Assembly (NCBI GenBank): GCA_018881555.1
Contig: JACAXG010000060.1
Span: forward strand, 2,666,001-2,730,000
Reading direction: 5' to 3'
DNA from: Amblyornis subalaris
Lineage: Eukaryota > Chordata > Aves > Passeriformes > Ptilonorhynchidae
DNA length: 64,000 nucleotides
Shown: positions 11,779-26,700 of the stretch, one piece after another
Layout: each line of letters begins with the position of its first letter
Numbering within the stretch: the first letter of the stretch is position 1
Notes under the pieces: model-generated
Database searches by the model: none
Told to the model about the DNA's origin: nothing
The model's input: the letters and a program-made list of their open reading frames with translations, nothing else
Position numbers and translations under genes: made by a program

Positions 11779-14700
11779 CAAAGGTATATAGTGAAAGTTA
11801 GAAGTAATAAGAATTGCAATAGTGTTGAGAAAGAATATTCAGCATTGCAAGCTATTTTTTAACAACCTTGAAATGACATCAAATAAAGCAGGGACTTCCT
11901 GTACCAAGGCTTACAAACGATACCTGCAAATAGCACTAGCTTGCGTTTTTGTACTGCTGTTCTCTCCAAGGATCTAGAACAGGTCTTCAAACCTCAGAGA
12001 AGCAAAAATTTCTCTTTTGAAAAATAGCTGACAATGAGACCATGATACAGAGAAGCAAAGTGTCCCACATATACCGACGTNTTCTGAAACTCTTTGTAAA
12101 CTACTTGACCACTGCTGGCTATACCAGGCATCCTGTCTGCAATGCAATTACAGGGCTTCCAAACAAGAAAAAATATGAAGCAGCTCAGCACAAGTGCTGA
12201 ACAGAGCCTGTTCTGTAGCCAGTTCAGAGACAAGCGAGCTTTAATATATCATTTTCCTTAATCCCTAATAACCTTTGCCCTAGCTGCTTCCACCTGGCAT
12301 TATGCAACCTGCACATAGCTGCTTATGAGTTTCATTAAACCCACAAGTAATATTTGGCTATACTTGACACATCACTGTAAACATGATGTTTTTGACCNTG
12401 AACATGCAGTGATGCCTTAAAAGCCTCTCTGCTCCTTACACACAAAGCTNGGGCAGCAGAGATTTACACAATGTAACTGGGAGAACTACTGCAGCTGAGC
12501 AAAACAGATGTACCTACAAGAATGAATGTGCACTAAGTACTTCTACTAATCCTGAGCACCCAAAAGGGCAGAGTCACAGACACAAGGGCACTGTTGAGTG
12601 GACAGATGTTTTTTGATCTGCTTTCAAGACAGAATTTAATTGGCTGACTTAAAAATGTTGCTTACACTATNAATTCTTTGTTAGTTTCCTTATTAACTTC
12701 CTAATGCAAAATGCTACTGCAGCAGAGCTCTGGAAAGCAACAGTTTTAATATCTCTAAGTTAAGATGGTCACAACAAAGGCATGAGATTTCCCACAGGAT
12801 GATATAGTGCATTTTATAAATGAGTTGTACACACCACCTTACAGAAGGCAAAACCTAGTACATTGCAGATTACCATGTAATCTTCACTGATGCTAATCTC
12901 TATTTCATATCTTTTTTCCTTGATACCCTCTTCTGTCACCAGAACCAGGCATAAATCTGCATCTTCCCCTTATCTGGATAAACTATAAAATATTTGAGCT
13001 CCCTGTAACCTTTTTTTTTTTAAAGAGAAAGTTCACATTTAGCTTAGAAAGATGAAGAAAAAGCAGCCTTATTACTACTTCAAAATCTCTTTCTAGATTG
13101 AAGCAGACAGTTNCAGCATCAATAGAAAATCTTTCATTTGAATTAAACCCTAAGACCTCTGTTTGTGTAATGTCCATAAAAGAAGAAAATTAAAGACCTT
13201 GCCCTTCATATAGAGTGTCTGCAGTGCTATATTTTAAGTAGGATGAGTGCAAAAGCATTTTTCAAAGCAGCAAAATGCTTTAATGCAGTGGCCTTTAAAA
13301 ATAAAATCCCTGAAAACAACAATTTCTGGTGAAACTGACACTTTTCCTTGACTTTTGACTATGATTTTCTTTTTCACACATTTTGTTTGCCATATGACCC
13401 AAGCTGTCTCTCTCCCTGACTCCTGTCTATGCTGTCATATTTGCTATGTGTCTCATTTTCTCCTCCATTCTTCTTTTCAATTTCCACTCTGCTTTTCAAA
13501 TTCCTCTTTTTCAGATTTTGTCAGCTTTGCTCTTTCACTTAAGCTGTAAATCATTCAATACCACAGGGAATTTTACTTCCGGTTTTGCTCTCCATACCAA
13601 ACTTGCAGTGTTTAAGCCACTTCTAGAAAAGAAAGCTTTTAAGTACAAACGAGTAAGGATTCCCAAGACAGCAGTTTGTGGATCCTTTACTGGTCATCCT
13701 GGTGATGTTGAAATAACTTCCGAATGGCTGACATGGACTCTTTTACAGAAGTGTAATTGAACATTTTCTAATACCAAACGTTCTTTAGGTATGATTTCAA
13801 ATGCTTAGTTGACCTAAATTATTTTTCAAGGGTCACCTTGAAAAGGAAAGTTTTAATTTCTTGTGTTTTGAAGACATGGGGCAGAAGTCCAATTCTGGTA
13901 AAAATCAAGGTCCAAATCTTCAGAACATTCCAACACCTACAGCAAAAACAGTATTATGAGGCTATTCCAAATTATACAGAATTAGGATTTTATGCCTCCT
14001 CTCTTAGGCTTCTCACTAATGTGTAAGAGCAGCAATAACTTCTTCTGGACACTTTCAGGACAAACTGATCAGCTCTACAGACAACATCCATCCATTTCTC
14101 ATCACTTGTTCATGGAAAAGGTGGGCAGGCAGATGGAATTGTCCACCAGCTGGACCACAACAAATCTGGGCTGTGACACATAAGGAATGAAATTTTCCAC
14201 CAGTTCCACAGCCTGAACATTGAGAAGATGACTCAGGTTTCTGCTCAGGTATCCGGTCTAGTTATTGAGCAGTCAACAGCTTAAGAGAGACAGTCTGCCC
14301 AAAAACACACTGGAGTAGTGCCAAAAAGAAAAGTGGAAGGAGTCAAACAGGAAAAAAAAGTCATAATGAAGAGCAGGTTGAAAGGTGCTGCTGAAGAACT
14401 GAGCCCAAGGGAAGCTCTGTTGTTCTGAACTGGTCTGCAGCAGATGAGCAGATTACAGCCCACTTTCCAGGGCACTCTGCTCAAGTCTGAGTAGTGCCAA
14501 GCGCTACAGTTCACCACACTGGAGAATAATTTTTCAATTGAGCTGCTGCCTCTTTGCCTGGCTGACTGACTAATATGTCACTTGAACAATTAGAGCAATT
14601 TTTCTGTCATGTGCACTCACTATTGAATTTTAAACATTGGNACAAACTGCCCATCATCTAATAGAAGAGGACTTGTACCAGCCTGCATGTTTAGGCAAAG

Positions 14701-15967
14701 TTGAGGAACATTCAACATTTTTCTGAATTTTAAGGTCCCCCATAGATTTTGCTGCTAACACTAGGGCAAGTTATAGAAATGAGAAATGCTCACACAGCAA
14801 ATGCTTCCACAGCATTGGATTGCAAGAGGCTTTTTCAAAGAGCTGTTTGTGCGTTTTAGGCGTGAAACTTCCAGGGATATCAGTAGGAGTCACACAGCTA
14901 AATCCTCAAGCAACACTTTTGGAAGATGACTTATATTTAAAGGAGGATTAGAAGAAAATACTTCTTAAGCCATTTTCCATGTAACATTATCAGTCTTAAA
15001 TTTGGAGAAATATGGAATCATTTGGGGGAAATACATGATTCACTGGGTATCAATTTTTCCATCCAATTAGGTTGGGCAGCTACGCTGAGTATTTAACACA
15101 CACCCTTGCTTCCCCCTCCCTTTCCACGGAGTGTATATATTAAACACAAGTTAAGACTTCTGGGTTTTCAACTTTGTTGATTTTACATTCCTTCTGGGAT
15201 TTAAAGTACTACTTTGTTTAATTATTTTTCCTCTACGCATCCACAGTATTGAATGACAGTAATAATGAACTCAGAATCATTGTACAAATCCCAGTAGGAA
15301 CCATTCATAGTTTGCTAATAGGACACTATATTTGCATTACCAAGTTCAGTTCAAAGCACGTTGTGTAAATTAGCTCTGAGGGTTACTACCATGAATCTAA
15401 AACCAGAACATCAGGTCAATTAGCACAGCTCCAAAGCACAGTATTTTGGGTGAAAACATAAGGGGTGTGATTAAAATTCTAGGAAATCCTCTTCCTGGGC
15501 TACGTGCCTCTCAAAAGATGGCTGGTTTCACTTCTGGGAGAAACCAGAATGCCTCAGCTCACAGCAGTGTGGTCTGATGCCAGTGATCCCAAAGCCTGAT
15601 AAGCACTACTGGCCTGTTTTTTAGAAAGGGGGCAAAATTAACTTCCAGGAAGTGTGGAAATCCTCAGAACCCCATTGAGAGACACTTGCTTTCCCATCCA
15701 AACTAGGAGAACAGGTGAGTATGAGTAAGACTTGGAGGACTGTGAATTTAACACAGAATATAATTGCTTACATAAAAGAGCAACTAACACACAAAAGATA
15801 TTCCCTTTCCTCCACAGAGATAAACCCAGCATGAACCAACCCACAACCAGAGACTTAAAAGTCACAGTTTAATAATGCTGAAAGAAGGCCCACAACAAAT
15901 TAAGGCAAGACATTCTCAGTAACAAGTNCTGTAGGACTATTTACTTTTAGGGCAAACAGCATACCTA

Positions 15968-15982
15968 TATACACACACACAC
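15968..15982 (+). repeat. Short AC dinucleotide repeat
   Basis: TATATACACACACACACAAC, a short microsatellite in intron 9. Confidence 0.8.
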
Positions 15983-17443
15983 AACTATGGAAGTAGTTAA
16001 TGAGCTTAATGAACTTCAGAGATCACCTAGCATCTTTGGATCAAACTGCTGAAACAGAAGCATACAGACACAACAGGAATAGACGTATCCTAGTAAGTTC
16101 TACCTCAGGACTACAACTCTGATGAAGCCAGAAGGTGTCACTCAAAAAATAAAAGAAAGGGCCAATGGATAGTATTCTGGGTGAGTCCTTTAATTGATCT
16201 AGACCCTACAGGCAATTCAGGTCAGTCTTGTCAACCTATCAAGTCAGCACAGTCCAAGGGATATACCTCTTTCTGTCCAAAGATGATCTTAAGATTCATT
16301 CCTTGGATGATTTTATGGTTAAGCTTCTGAAATTTTAGTGTANCCGCCTTAAAAGGCTGCTTATTCTATAAATGCTAACACATAATACATCACTATTCTC
16401 TGCAGAAACATACTAGAAATAACAGGCAACTTCAAAATATCTTACCTTAAAACAAATTATGGGATTTCAGATTACACAATAGAAACCATTAAATGGACAG
16501 GTTTTATAGTCAGCTGTATAAAAATGGTCATTTCTCACACATGAAGAAGGCTAGACCTGGGACACAGAGGGCTATTTAACCATTAATATTTATAATTCTT
16601 TAATTCATTAGGCAACAGCCTAATGGATCTATAGGGGCTGAACTAACCAAAGCTTTTCACAAGCCCTGAAAGAAATCAGTGTGATATATACAGGACCAGG
16701 TAGAAAAGTGTAAAAAAAGAGATACTGGGAAACAAAGTCAGATGTTTGAGTCAAATACCAGGACTTTCAGGTCTATGTGCATGACTGGCTAAATAGCTGT
16801 AACCTCCTGGTGGAAGTGGTGAGAATGAAAGGATTTGTCTATGTGAGAAAACGGCACACAAATACATAACAGATTCCACCCTAGCTGCAATGCAAACTGA
16901 TGTGTGAAACAGAAAACAGGTTTTTAGTGAATTATAAATAGCTGGCAAGGACTTATGAATACTCAGCTGGGCAAAAAATGCTTTATATGGAAGACAGTAA
17001 CACATGAAAGATCAGAAAGCATACATAAATTGAAATAAAATGAGTATATTGTCAGAATACAAACAAGCAAAAGGCATGTTTTGGAAAGTAAGCACTATAA
17101 GATGCTTACTATTGCAGGAAAACTCAGCAACAAAGAGACGAGCTAGAGCGCCCAGAAAAGTAAAAGATATTTGGTATAATAAGTGCTTCTGAAACTAGGT
17201 AGAGTAACACAAATCAATTGACTGCTTATTCTATACCTATTTAGTAGCACAGGAAGGCTCAGATTAGCCTTAGGAGTCTTAGATTACAAGCACAAATGAA
17301 TTTGCAGAGGCGGGGAAGCAATATGTTACTCTAAGATTCAATAGGATCTACTATGAAGAAAATTCTCTCTTTAAAGGATTATTCAGCTGAATTTGAATTC
17401 TCCAATTTTTTTCAAATCGGCTCATGAGTCATTCTTTCCTTCT

Positions 17444-17477
17444 TTCAATTTCCTGTTCTTTTCAATTTGCTGTTCTT
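17444..17477. repeat. 17-bp tandem duplication with one mismatch
   Basis: Two adjacent pyrimidine-rich copies, TTCAATTTCCTGTTCTT and TTCAATTTGCTGTTCTT, differing at one base. A small local duplication. Confidence 0.85.
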
Positions 17478-19789
17478 TTCCACTGGGTTCTCGACAGCTA
17501 ATGTTTCTTCCACCACTTTTTATAATCATTAAAGAGGCAGAGAAACTGTCAAATATTTTGTTCTGAAGGAAAAAAAACAACAAGATTTTCTCTCATTCTG
17601 CCTTTCTATATCTGCACAGAAACACCAATTAGAGGTTTCCCTTTAACACACAGATACACAAATGTATCTGAATTTGTTTAAACTTCTAGGTGCATCCACT
17701 CAGGGTCAGGGCACACGAGAGAGGGGCAATAAAGCTTATCTCTGCTTTCTCTGTGTTTTACATGAGACTGTCAGTCTGTTATCATTTGCCTAATGAGTGG
17801 TGCAACTCTTATTCTTAATTGTGCATTATTCCAATTTTCAGCATTTTTAAAACTAAATTATCTAAAAAGAAAGGAGATGTCCAAAGGGGAATCATACCCT
17901 AAGAAAATGCATTTGAATAGCAGCAATTAAATACTCACTTTCTAAAAAGTTGTGAGGCAGAATTGCTTAATAATGATTCATTTCAAATGAACCNAGAGAA
18001 ACTCAGATTTTTAATAACTTCATTCTCCTTGGTCTTCCCCAGAAGATATTTTAACAGGGCACAAGACTGCAATCAGCAGCAGGAAGTGAGTACTGCTTCA
18101 CTAAAGTAAAATGGAGCACGTCAGCTGCCTACCTTGATTTCTGGCATTGCATCTTTGCTCAAAATATATTTTTTGTGGGAAGTTCCATAACATTTGGATA
18201 GTGACAATTCTTAGAAAAGCATTAACATATTGATGTTTTCATAATTATTTTTTAACAGAGTTTTGAACACTTGTTCTCCCACCAAATCAGATGACCTGTT
18301 AGAGCTATTGGCCAGCTGAACCGCTCAAATAGACAACTGGGGGCCAGGTATGGTCATTCCACAAAACTGACATGCAACTCCTACTGCCTGAGGTTGCCAC
18401 CTCTTCCTGCCGGGCTTCTTCACAATTTACTAAAATTCATTCTATGTGGTTTAAGGAGTCTCCTCAACTTTTTATGTCANGCCTTCCTTGAAAAACAGGA
18501 ATCTCTGGTTCATGGAGGTTCCGGACGAGAAGCACACTCGAGCCCAGCAGAGAGTGAACAGTGCCACCTCCCNCCCCACTGCCCTGAGCTCCTGGGCCAT
18601 GCCAGCCCTCTACTGCAGCTAGCCAGGCATGTAATGACAGGTTCAGATGGCAGGACAGACCTGCAGAGCTTGCACAGTGCAAGGAGGAGCAGAGAGGCAG
18701 ACAAAACAAAGGGGAATGAAAAGAAACCCTTGCGTAACAGCTTCTGTCACCCATAAAAATCACCGTGTAGTCTAAAAAAAGTTAATCAAAGATGATTCTT
18801 ACATCTTCCATCTTCCTTAGCTAAGGAATTAGCAACAAAGGCACTAAATGACATTGGATTTCTTCTATTTGATTTGCACTGTCATAAGACTTCATGAGTT
18901 CTNAAAGGTGTTAATGTAATCTGCTTTCTACTGGGCATGGGCAATGCAACACAGATATAACTCATCCCGTTTATAACAAAAATAAAAGTAATTATCCTGC
19001 TTTGCCAATTATTTGAAGAATATTTGTTGTCTTGACCTAAACTGCCCAAGAAAAAGACACTGCAGTATACTATTTACCTATTGTGCCTTTTGTATTTACA
19101 GTGATTTCTAGGAAAACAATGCTACTCTCAAGAACATTTTTATGACGGACTTTAGTTTTTCCTGAGGGAAATTTCATTCTTAGAAACTACAATAATGCAA
19201 ATGTTCTTTAGACAGAGAAAAAANATACAGGCACCCTAATAAGCTATAAATCCTTTCCACAAGCTTCTGCTGTCTTTTTAAGACTCTTAAATTATCTCTG
19301 TTGCTGTGGATTGGGTAATCATAGCATTCCAGATGTGGATGAAGGGACCAGATGGACAACAGAGAAAATAAAATCCTTCACTGTCTAAAATAGTCTATTT
19401 CAGGAAAAAAGTTCTTACGAAAAACACNGAGGCAGCAATGTACTTTGGATACCCTGATGGGAATTCTAGCTGATGGGAACCACAACTATTTCCGATCAAG
19501 CAGCTTCAGACCAAAGTGACAGCTTGTATGCCTGGACTGTATTTAAGGGCAAATCTCAGTCTCTTGTNAGTGTACTTTGTTCACTGCAACTGCTGCAACA
19601 AAATGAGGATTCTCATTTTTTCCTAAAACAGTGAGCAGATTAAATGTCCCCTGGACTGGCCAGGACAGTTAATAGAAGACCCCTTTGGGAATTATCTTCT
19701 GTCAAAAAGAGAGCAGCTNTCAGGCTACTTGGGCTTCTGCCCAGGATCAGACATTCCTTACCCAGCAGCCTCCAGATGGCAGCTGCATG

Positions 19790-20757
19790 CAGCCTCCTCC
19801 ACAAGGAAGGAGTCTGGTGTCCCTCAGGGGTCNGTACTGGGGCTGACACTGTCCAGCATCTCTGTTGGCAACACGGATGGGGTGACCAAGTGCTCCCTCA
19901 CCAAGTTTGCTGAAGACACCAAGCTGCGCGGCGCATTCAGNGCNCTGGAGGGAAGGGATGCCACCCGGAGGGACCTCGACTGCCTTGAGAGGTGGGCCCA
20001 TGCAAACCTCATGAAGTTCACCAAAGCGAAGTGCAAGGTCCTACACCTGGGTTGGGGCAATCCCAGGCACACTTACAGGTGGGGCAGAGAAGTGATTGAC
20101 AGCAGCCCTGCAGANAAAGACATGGGGGTGATGGTTGCTGGCAGNGTGCACTTACAGCCCAGAAAACCAAGGAAATCCTGGGCTGCATCCAAAGGAACAT
20201 GGCCAACAGGTCACGGGAGGTGATTCCACCCCTCTACTCTGCTCTTGTGAGGCCCCACCTGGAGTCCTGCATCCAGCTCTGGGGTCTCCAGCATAAGAAG
20301 GACATGGAACAGTTGGAGNGAGTCTAGAGGAGGCCACAAAGTTGATAAGAGGACTGAGGCACCCCCCCTTACNAACATAGGCTGAGCAAGTTGGGTCAGT
20401 TCAGCTTGGAGAAGAGGAGGTTGTGTGGAGACCTCTTTGCAACTTTCCAGGATCTGAAGGGAGATACAGGGAAGCCAGAGAGGGGCTCTTCGTCAGGAAT
20501 GCAGTGATAGAACAAGGAGGAATGGTTACAAACTGAAAAAGGAGAGATTTAGACTAGATTTTAGGAAGAAATTCTTTACTGTGAGGGTGGTGAGACACCG
20601 TAACAGGTTACCCAGAGANGTTGTGGATGCCCCAACCCTGGCAGTGTTCAAGGCCAGGTTGGATGAGGCCTTGAGTACCCTGGTCTAGTGGGANATGTCC
20701 CTGCTCATGGCAGAAGGCATTGGGACTTCCAACCCTTAACATTCTATGATTCTAAGA
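19790..20757 (+). mobile_element. CR1 LINE fragment with partial reverse transcriptase
   Basis: About 970 bp of CR1 on the plus strand, opposite to DISC1. It keeps the reverse-transcriptase stretch SGVPQG (from about 19813), then an FA-D-type catalytic box at 19906-19917, then the downstream coding region (VRPHLESC near 20250). The 3' UTR follows, ending in ATTCTATG ATTCTA at about 20741-20756. The catalytic box reads F-A-E-D where the family has F-A-D-D, and the frame is broken downstream (for example TAG at about 20325). It is 5'-truncated; similarity is unclear before about 19790. It also carries about ten single-base Ns. Confidence 0.9.
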
Positions 20758-23700
20758 ACCTCTCAGCATCCTGCCTTTAAAAGAGCACCATTTGCTGCAG
20801 GATCCCAAAAACTAAGTGATGCTCTTCACAGCAAGAGGAACTGTTTCACCATTTCATAGTTACATGAACAGAGATCCAGAAAGACATGGGTACTGTGTCG
20901 ACATCAGCTGAGAGTACATGGATCAGAGACAGGAGCTCAGTTTGTTGCTCCAAACCACACACTGGTTCAGACCCACAGCCTAATTACCCACAGCCTTAAA
21001 CACAACCAAAGTTAAGGCTGTTTCTGGTGTTTTATTTCTAAAAGCATTACTGAGGTGAAAGCAAGTTCCATGATCAGCTGTGAAAGTGGATACGCTGCAT
21101 ACTGCCAATGCATATTTCAGACCAGGTGATGGGCTGGATCATCGTGTCACCTGAAGGACCAGAATGATTTCAAAGTTCGCTGGGGATATCCTTGATACAG
21201 AAATAGCCAGTGCTCAGGGAGATTGCTTTCCAGACTCCTGCAGAGGGATNCACCACCCCTCACATCAAAGGACAGCTGGGACATGCCAGCAGTTCGTGGA
21301 GGGCGATGCACCCTAGGTGGCAGATTCTACCACCGATTGTGATTGACAATGCCTATCAAGGGGGCCCTCAAACTCTCCTCAAAGAGATACTGTAACTTGC
21401 AAAAGTCAAAGCAAAAAGTTAATCAGCTGATACCTAGCACAGAAACAAATTCTAACTCCTCTCATCCTCTCAGGAGGGCTCTGCTTTTGACCTGATTTTT
21501 TCGTCATTTTGTTTTCCACTTCCATTCACCCTTCTTCAAAAAGACTATCAACAAAGGTATTTCATCTATCTACAGCCACAGCTTTAGTATCTGCATCAGC
21601 TNTCTCTGTTGCTATAGTGTCAGCATGCAGCTTAACCCAGAAACCACACGCAGAACACTTGCAGCTCAGGTGGGCTGGCGAAGGAGGCAGCCTTTGGGAA
21701 AGCAGACATGTCGAGGCATATCCTAAGCACAGGAACTGCTGCAGAAAGAGGGGTTAGAGGGCACCAGAGCGCTTCATTTTGAATCCAATACATTCAAAGT
21801 ATGGAAAGAGAAGGGGCAAAACAGTGAAACAGAAATGGAATGATCCCCTGCCACAAAACAATTTCCCTCTGTTCCACATGGACATTAAGGTCTCTGCATC
21901 TTTGAAAGACTGGCCAATAAAAGCAGTGTCAACAAAACCCCATTTTAGCTGCATTACTTAACATGCTTCCAGCTCAGCACTGCCATCCCCTCACAGACTT
22001 AAATGGCCAACACACACAAAGATCGACCTCAGTGTGGCCAGCTGTCTCTAGTGCTGCATCAGCACAACTCATCACAGGCAAGCTACTTGCCACAGGGCAT
22101 AATAGGGAACACCCAACCCAAGCACAAGTCAAATGGTATTTCAATTCAATGCTTTTGATTAGCTCTCTTCCTATTGTTATCATTTTTTCACATTTCTCTT
22201 TATAATTTTGACAAAAATCATTCTGCCTACAAGCACAATACTTTCAGACTTTCTAGTAAAACAAAGAAAAAAAAATTAAGAGATCCCTCAAAAAGCCCCT
22301 TGAAAAACTTAATTCTGTTCTGATTGGCCTTAGCTAAGTTAAAATGTTTATAAGTGAAACAAAAGGATGAAAAGGAAACCAGAATGTCCTCAAGAATCAA
22401 TGCAACACAAAACATAAGGAGCAGGAAAGACCCACCTTAACAGAAGCAACTTCATGACTGACATCTTAAAACCACCAAAATCCTTCAAAAAACTCACAAA
22501 CCAAGCTTGACATACAAGTTTCAAGAATTTCTATGTTAAATAGGTGTGATATTCCTCATAAGAGACAGAAAGTGCCCTCCTGCCAGAGAAAACATGTGAA
22601 TACTTGGAGAAATGAAAAAAAAAAAAATCACCTATCCCATTACTCACCCTGATGTTCATTTTTAGTGAGTTCAGTTACTAATTCTCTCATTGATGGCTTT
22701 GTATGATTTTTCCTGGTCATCTCCTGAGATCAGCACCTCTCAGTAGTTCCAGCTCTTGGGGAGCAAAACTACAACTCCGAGACCTTCCTTTAATTGCTCT
22801 TTCTGAGCAATTAAACCTTTCATCTAATAATAATGGATTTTGAGTTTAACAACCTCCCATAGCATTCAGTGATGTTACTAAAGCTCTGCTTCAAAACAGC
22901 CCCAAATCATCAGCATACTGCATAAAAAATAGTGATAATTGGAGACAGCATAACTTTAAACTGTGGTCAGTAACAAGGAGCGAATTTATAAAGAAACAAA
23001 AAATTTTCTTTCCAGGATTTAGAAGGATTCTCATATCTCTTCCACGAGGAATGTATCAGATTTGACATAGAGAACGACAGAACAAATTACTGATGGGGCG
23101 AGGCACTGCAGATTGAATCAAAGAGTTCAAATAGACAGTGCTCACAGTACTGCCACTGGGGAAAAAAAAGAAGTGAAAATCTCTTTGCCTCAATCACAGC
23201 TCCTTTGTCCACCTGCATAAAACTCCCAGACAGAGTCTGGAAGCCTACTGCTTCAAGTCCTGATGAGCATTCATGGTTCACAGTAGGCAACTGGCACAAG
23301 AAGATGTAACAAGGATAGAGCAAGGGGTCATAGAGCTGAACTCCTCCTAATGACAGCCTGTATGGATGGGGAAGACAAATACTAAATGTAGTTGTTCTGG
23401 GGCTCAGCTGGGATACACGGAATTGGCTCAAATGAGATAGCAAAGCTATGGCAAGAAGTTTCTTGTGTAATATCCTTCATGCTGCTCTCATACAAGTCGT
23501 CACAGATGGATTTATGTTTATAATAACTTTAAGAAGTAGGAAGTCATCATTTTCTTTGCTGAATAACTCATTTCTGATGGTACTTAAAAATGCATGAGTC
23601 TCAGTAGCATTAAACTTTTTGGAAAGAACAGTACTATTTTATTAATATTCCCTTTACTTCTTACAGATTTGTTTTAAATTAAACAATAAAACACAAAACA

Positions 23701-26700
23701 TGAAGATAAAATTGTGCTAGTGCTGTTCAAATATAAATTATTTTTCATTTAAATGTTTTAGAAGTATCCAGAAGAAGCACAAAACAAAGAAAAAATTTCA
23801 GGTCAAGTGAGGATAACTTTATCCTTCTTGCTGATAAACAAGCCTTTGCACATATTGCCTCAGAATGCGTTTTATCTTGTTAGCACAAACAGCTTTGATA
23901 TGAGAATTAAGGACAAAAATCGTTGCTTGCTAATCTCTTGATTGTTTTCAACCGAGATAAACTAAAAACTGTGACAGGCATTTTCAAAACACTACCATTA
24001 CCTTGTGGAAAACATATCAATTTCAAATCTCAAAGTATTCCTAAAGTTGCACTGAAGCAAAGGAGTATTTGATAAAGCTTGTTAGAGACCACATTTTGAA
24101 GAAAATAAATGGGTCTGGAGTACAGTCACATGCACAAGTAATGTCACGGTAATGATTCAAAAGCAAGGCTACTCCAAAGAAGCCAGATTATTCTTCAAGG
24201 AAATAAGTTTATCAATCAGATTTTCTGTTTCTAATCAAGTCATTCACTGTTCTCGATGCCATTAACAGATCAATTTAGTTCAGCAGCAGAGCTGCATGAC
24301 TCTGAATTAAAGATTTTTGTGAGTTCAAATCACCTTGAATGGACTTGTTCTACTCCAGACTTGGAACATGGCAAAGAGCTTAAAAAACCAAAACTTCATG
24401 GATGGCAAGAAAGACTGTCTGGGATTTCAGGTTCTAAGGAAATGACAGCTCCCTCTGTATAGTCCTAGAGCCACAGACTGGCACAACTGTGGTGCTAAGC
24501 ACAAACTTTCTGACACCATATGCAGTGTTGACCTCCTTCAACCTCAAGGCTTCTGGCTGGAGATGGTGTGGTCAGAAAATGGAAACTGCATCTTTGCAAC
24601 AGATTGCCTGCGATACCAAGACCGTGTGGAGCCCAGCACACACATCTCACCGGGATGAGCTGGTTCATTAGCCTGCATCTGGAGACTGAGGTGAGCTGTT
24701 TGGTTTTGCTGCCCTCAGACATGCAAACTGCTCTGAGCACCGCCAGCAGCTGCTGTGCTCAATCCTTCATCGGTGTAAGACTAATGGGTCACCATGGCAC
24801 ATTCACATCCAGAGCAGAGGAAAAAGAAAAGGAGAGGCCTGACTTGTGTACCTCTGGAAGGCAAAGAATGTGAAGGAAATGCAACAATACCTGCTACACC
24901 TGGTAAGGAATCACTTGGCTTCACACGAGCTTTTGTAACATGTTTTGCCCCTGCACTCTTGGATCATATCCATCATATAAAGAGATGGATCTCTCTGGAG
25001 TTTTTCTCCCCTTCTTTTTCCCCACTGTCTGACAACTTTTCCCAGAAGTTGAGTATACTGTCAGAGCACCTCACATCCAACATCACACAGGGTCAGACCA
25101 GAAAAATGCAGACAAGTGGTGCAACATCAGGAGGCGGAAAACAGCTGAAATTGCTCTAGGGAGCACTTCCTGGAGAAATATAATCTGATCAGTGAAGCCA
25201 CAGAAAACAAAAGCAGAAAGTGTCCTTACAGAAAGAGCCCTGGCTCTGAGAGGAGGTCAAGCAGCATGAACTGACCACCTGATGGAGCAGAAAGAAACCC
25301 GAAAAAGAAAAACAAGAGCTTTACTTTTGCAGTCACAGTGGTGACTGTGGCCAACACAGAGCCTCAAATCACAAAGACAGCATTGTGTACCACTGTCCTC
25401 CAATGACACCACATGGAGATGAGATGGGGTTCATTTTAATGCTGCCCTTTGATACTGGTAAGAAAATGCAACACTTTTACAAAGTGAGAAATGGTTCCTG
25501 ACAGAATAAACGATTGAATAAACCAAGATGGGCAGCATATAGATGAAGTAATTTTATTGTAGAACACAGTCTGCCTGGAAAACTGTGCAACCGGATTTTT
25601 TAATTATAAATCCAATGTCAATATAAAAAAAGAATAAAAATCAGAATTCCCAGTTCACTGTTTTAGAGTCCTCAGAATCCTCTAGTCCTAGTCAACCCAG
25701 AAACTGTGAGCTCTTTCTTGCTATGTTACAGGAAATCNATGAACGCAGTTTTGAACCATTTACTGTATACTCTAAGAACCCAAGTAGAAAGTAAAACTGA
25801 ACAAAAAAAAGCCAAAAAACCAATCACACCAATGTCAGCCTGCAATAACTCTGGGCTAAGCAAAGATCTTCCTCCCACAACTGAAATTAAATATCTTTCC
25901 TTTATTGGTGGTCCTCATATTAAAAAAGAATTTTCTCAGTTTATTGGTGCATAAAGATGCTGGGGAAGCTTTTACCTACACTCTACACTTCTCAGTTATT
26001 CACTTCTGAATCCTAATATTGGCTGAAGGAGACTCAATTAGTATAAAACTCAAATTTATTTCTTTGTAATTATACAGGCTATAAAATTCATTGCTTTCAG
26101 GCACACTTTTACACATGCACGAGTGAAGTGCCATCACTGCATCTTCCTTACAGGTTTTTTTCCCTTAGTTACAGTTGTGGTATTGCTGGATAAGCTACAA
26201 AAGCTGAATTTTCACTACGTTGTGCAACAATTCTCATTTCTTCTGGAAAAGAGCTGGATAGTTTTAGTCCAGTTATAATAATTATTATGCAAATCCCTCA
26301 ACTCTGCATGGTTACCCAGCCCTAGAACTCATTACAGATTCATCAGAAACACAGTTGCTCCATCTTCTCTTTAGATACTTTGGAATTCAATCATTACCAC
26401 GAACTGGGGGACAATGCTGCAACATGAACATTATATTCATCACAAAGCTTTTGTGCTGGTGCACAGGATTCTTTCATGCTGAATTTGTTATTAATCACAG
26501 TTTAGATTATAGTCACTGTTTGGGGTATTTTTTAAAAATACCAAAAAAATTCCTTATTTAAAAAAACAGCCTGCATCTTCTTCCAACTGATTTCCACTCT
26601 GCTCACAGATTTTACCAAAAATATTAAGGGAGACAAGCAGAAGTAAAATATTCTTCACAGAAACTGGAGTGTCAGTCTATTTTTTAGTGTGACATGGAGA

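Larger units (their letters stand above)
3877..19640. other. DISC1: Intron 9 segment without recognisable genes
   Basis: About 15.8 kb of AT-rich intron. Apart from the polypyrimidine tract (6.5 kb), the A/T hairpin (10.5 kb), the tandem duplication (11.6 kb) and short microsatellites, nothing is recognised. Open frames such as 8509-8790, 8600-8830, 10325-10708 and 18394-18756 show no known domain. The slightly GC-richer stretch at 18390-18720 is unexplained. Confidence 0.7.

Noticed and set aside
19729..20223. 164-codon frame as a cellular gene
   Set aside because: It is the decayed reverse-transcriptase part of the CR1 element.
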